Positions 61,761-64,000 of a stretch of DNA of 64,000 bases are shown here, one piece after another. The position numbers and the translations under genes were made by a program. The stretch covers positions 162,726 to 226,725 of the forward strand of contig SJOL01009975.1 of NCBI GenBank assembly GCA_004794785.1, in the 5' to 3' direction. Source of the DNA: Opisthorchis felineus. Taxonomy: Eukaryota > Platyhelminthes > Trematoda > Opisthorchiida > Opisthorchiidae. Position 1 is the stretch's first letter. Each line of letters opens with the position of its first letter. A model generated the notes under the pieces. It was not told the DNA's origin. It was given only the letters and a program-made list of their open reading frames with translations, and searched no databases.

Positions 61761-64000
61761 TAGTGTATTGCAGGTGTCGCCAGAATAATATCATTTATGA
61801 GACACTTGAAAAGCCCTAGCATGAGTTCATTCGGTTCCGTTGTCCTCCTTTCTCCGTTTGCGTTAGAGATGCAATGTTTAAACTCCAAGGCTTGGGTGCT
61901 GTGAGCATCTGTTTGTACTTATCATATTGTTATTCATGTGCAAGATAAAATACCCTAGAATTCATACCTTTAACTTTGAGTAGGTTCGTAAGTTCAATTC
62001 AAGCAAAATGTGTAGACAAAACTGGGTTTTACGATATTTTCTGCATCATCTTCTCCTATTAGACTTAGAAACTACCAACAACGTAACTTGACGACTTGAG
62101 GTTGTTACGTTAAAATCGTAACCTAAATAAGGGCTGAACTCACACAGACAACTACTCCACTGGTTTTATTTGCCTCTGGGGCTGATGCGAACACAAAAAC
62201 ACGCTCGTGCGTACAAACAAATACCGGTCGTGCTCACACAAGCATCAAAGTTCAGCACTAACTTTTTACATTGCATCTGAGTGTTTTTTCGTTCTATTCA
62301 GCATTGATTCAGCAAGCCCAAGTGGCTTGTCTCAACCGACATAGGCCAGTGTCCAAATTCACAAAGGACTTACATCCATGTCCAGTATACCTTGTTTCGC
62401 TCCAGCAACTGACCAAAGCATGGAAGATACATTCATACTGCATTCAAGATCCTTTATTCTGGAATACGTAGGCTGACCGTCGTTTTTTAACAGCGCTTTG
62501 GAATTTTCTAATTTGATATTCCACATATGCAGTGAAACTCTACTGACTGATAATGATGCTGATTATTTCAAATTTTCAGCAAATGAACTCAAAAAGAACT
62601 GCCCCGTTTTGACTAGCCCTAAAGACCAAGTGACGCGCGTCCAAATTAACATAGACGGGAAATTTTGTTCTATTTTTATTCATTCGCGATACTACCTGAT
62701 ATTACGTTCAGATGAGCAGTTTTTCCAGTCCTAAATCTGTTAGTGGTCCAGCAGAGTTCCTGATTTTCGTTCATTTTTGCCGCCAATAACCGTTTCTGAA
62801 ATTGTGCCGATGTTCAAGTCCATCTCAATTAGTTTTGATGTTTTGACGCAAATCTACTGAAAAGCCTCGATAATTTTTGACAAATTCCATGCCAGTAAAC
62901 ACACCCGAGCTACCCATATTCCGACAACTCGACATTCCATACCAGAATTTAGGCAGAACCTGGTACTCAACAACATTACAATACAATCAGTGGCCCAGGA
63001 CCGCAGAAATCGAAAAATCTTACCCAAAGCAGTTACGTTGTGAATTTTACTTTCAGTTAAATAAAAGCATGTCCTACATATGGACCCTGGATTAATAAAC
63101 GAATATAGCGAAGTCTAAATCAGAGCAGTCATTGTTCAACTGAACTGGTCATAATACAACATAATTCCTTAACACTGAACGTTTATTAAGGAAAAGCAGA
63201 TATTCACAAATCTCCACGGAGATTCTTGCATTCTGGACAGCTGAAGATTCCCAACAAAGATGATACAGCCATGAAAAAGTCCCGGCTTTTTAGGATGGAC
63301 TGACTCTACTTTCAGGACTAAACTTCTATTGGAACCAATACATCAACAGTACCTGTTGATGTATTTTGCACATGTGTCAAACTATCTAGTACCAGCAAAT
63401 GTACTCATTCGAAGTTGTTTCGATCCCTCTGAGAGTAAACATAAAACAAATGCGTTTATTGACGTTCCGAGTAATCAGGAAAGGACTTTCGTTTATTAAA
63501 AAACGTTGACAAACTTGTATAAGGAGTGGCTTGTTTTTGTATTTTTTCACTGACAAGCTTATGTCATACAACCGTACTCGTTCCCAACTCATGGTTACGT
63601 TATTAGAATTTAAAGGCCCTAGTGTGAGAACTTACACAGTCATCTTCACACCCAAACTCTTGCTGAGATCTTTTAAAAATGAACTAGTTTTGTTCGTATC
63701 TTACAACACAGTATGTAAGAAGCATCTGCCAAATAAACCGTTTTCGTTTCCTCTGATAAATGACTTTGTTGATGGATGGTCCGTTCTCCTCGTAACGTAA
63801 AAGTTGCCTGAAAATGGCGTAAAGATATTTCGAGATTACCTTACCACACATCAATGTCTGTGGAGCTGAGGTGTCTTATTCTACATCACGGGATTTCTCT
63901 GTTTCCTTAGAGCATGCAGTGCGTTGCTGTGTTGGCGGCGAAAATGAACCCTCTGTCACTAAACGCCCTCATTTCTCCCTCAAATGGTGATTGTGCACTG
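61761..64000. other. no supported feature
   Basis: Open frames at 62271-62471, 62498-62734, 62877-63095 and 63531-63800 on the plus strand look partly protein-like, and some have passable acceptors. None has a matched donor or a domain. One frame at 61822-61974, after an AG at about 61821, gives a short hydrophobic stretch near its end (L-G-A-V-S-I-C-L-Y-L) that could be a membrane anchor. The acceptor is poor and I do not annotate it. Confidence 0.35.

Overview
The window reads as nuclear DNA of a multicellular animal. It is AT-rich (roughly 40% GC by eye) and has no dense ORFs or operons. Coding sequence is cut into short exons with GT-AG borders and introns up to about 14 kb. It also carries tRNA-derived SINEs and a decayed RTE/CR1-type LINE. 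The reverse transcriptase and SINE types, together with the long introns, resemble those of flatworms, most likely a digenean trematode. That placement is an inference from recalled resemblance, not a search.

The main content is one large plus-strand gene, of which the interior and much of the 3' part are visible (about 1.3 to 54.3 kb, perhaps further). Its first half encodes extracellular EGF-like modules: 1326-1463, 2564-2692, the split pair 21345-21516 with 23905-24092, 30431-30589 and 31297-31500. An unrecognised module exon lies at 16871-17155. The complete EGF exons start and end in phase 1. One EGF module is instead divided by a phase-2 intron and carries very long loops. The second half (37343 to about 53898) encodes what I read as a zona pellucida (ZP) domain. 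The ZP-N-like part lies in exons 38094, 41427, 43090 and 44307. The ZP-C-like part lies in exons 51544, 53466 and 53738. A Ser/Gln/Pro-rich exon follows at 54109-54328. Splice phases agree wherever I join neighbouring confident exons (1-1, 1-2/2-1, 1-0, 0-0, 0-2, 1-1, 1-0, 0-1), and this is the strongest support for the model. Many N-glycosylation sequons fit a secreted or membrane-anchored protein. The start of the gene is outside the window, and the C-terminal membrane anchor was not found with confidence.

The remaining sequence is intronic and repeat-bearing. A nearly complete but broken LINE lies antisense at about 54340-57270, beside the donor of the last confident exon. Several tRNA-derived SINEs sit mostly antisense in the introns. 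There is a 55-bp inverted repeat at 46152-46331, and a plus-strand LINE scrap near 34.0 kb. From 57.3 kb to the end I see only a low-confidence exon candidate and repeats. No bacterial features, rRNA, functional tRNA or CRISPR were seen.
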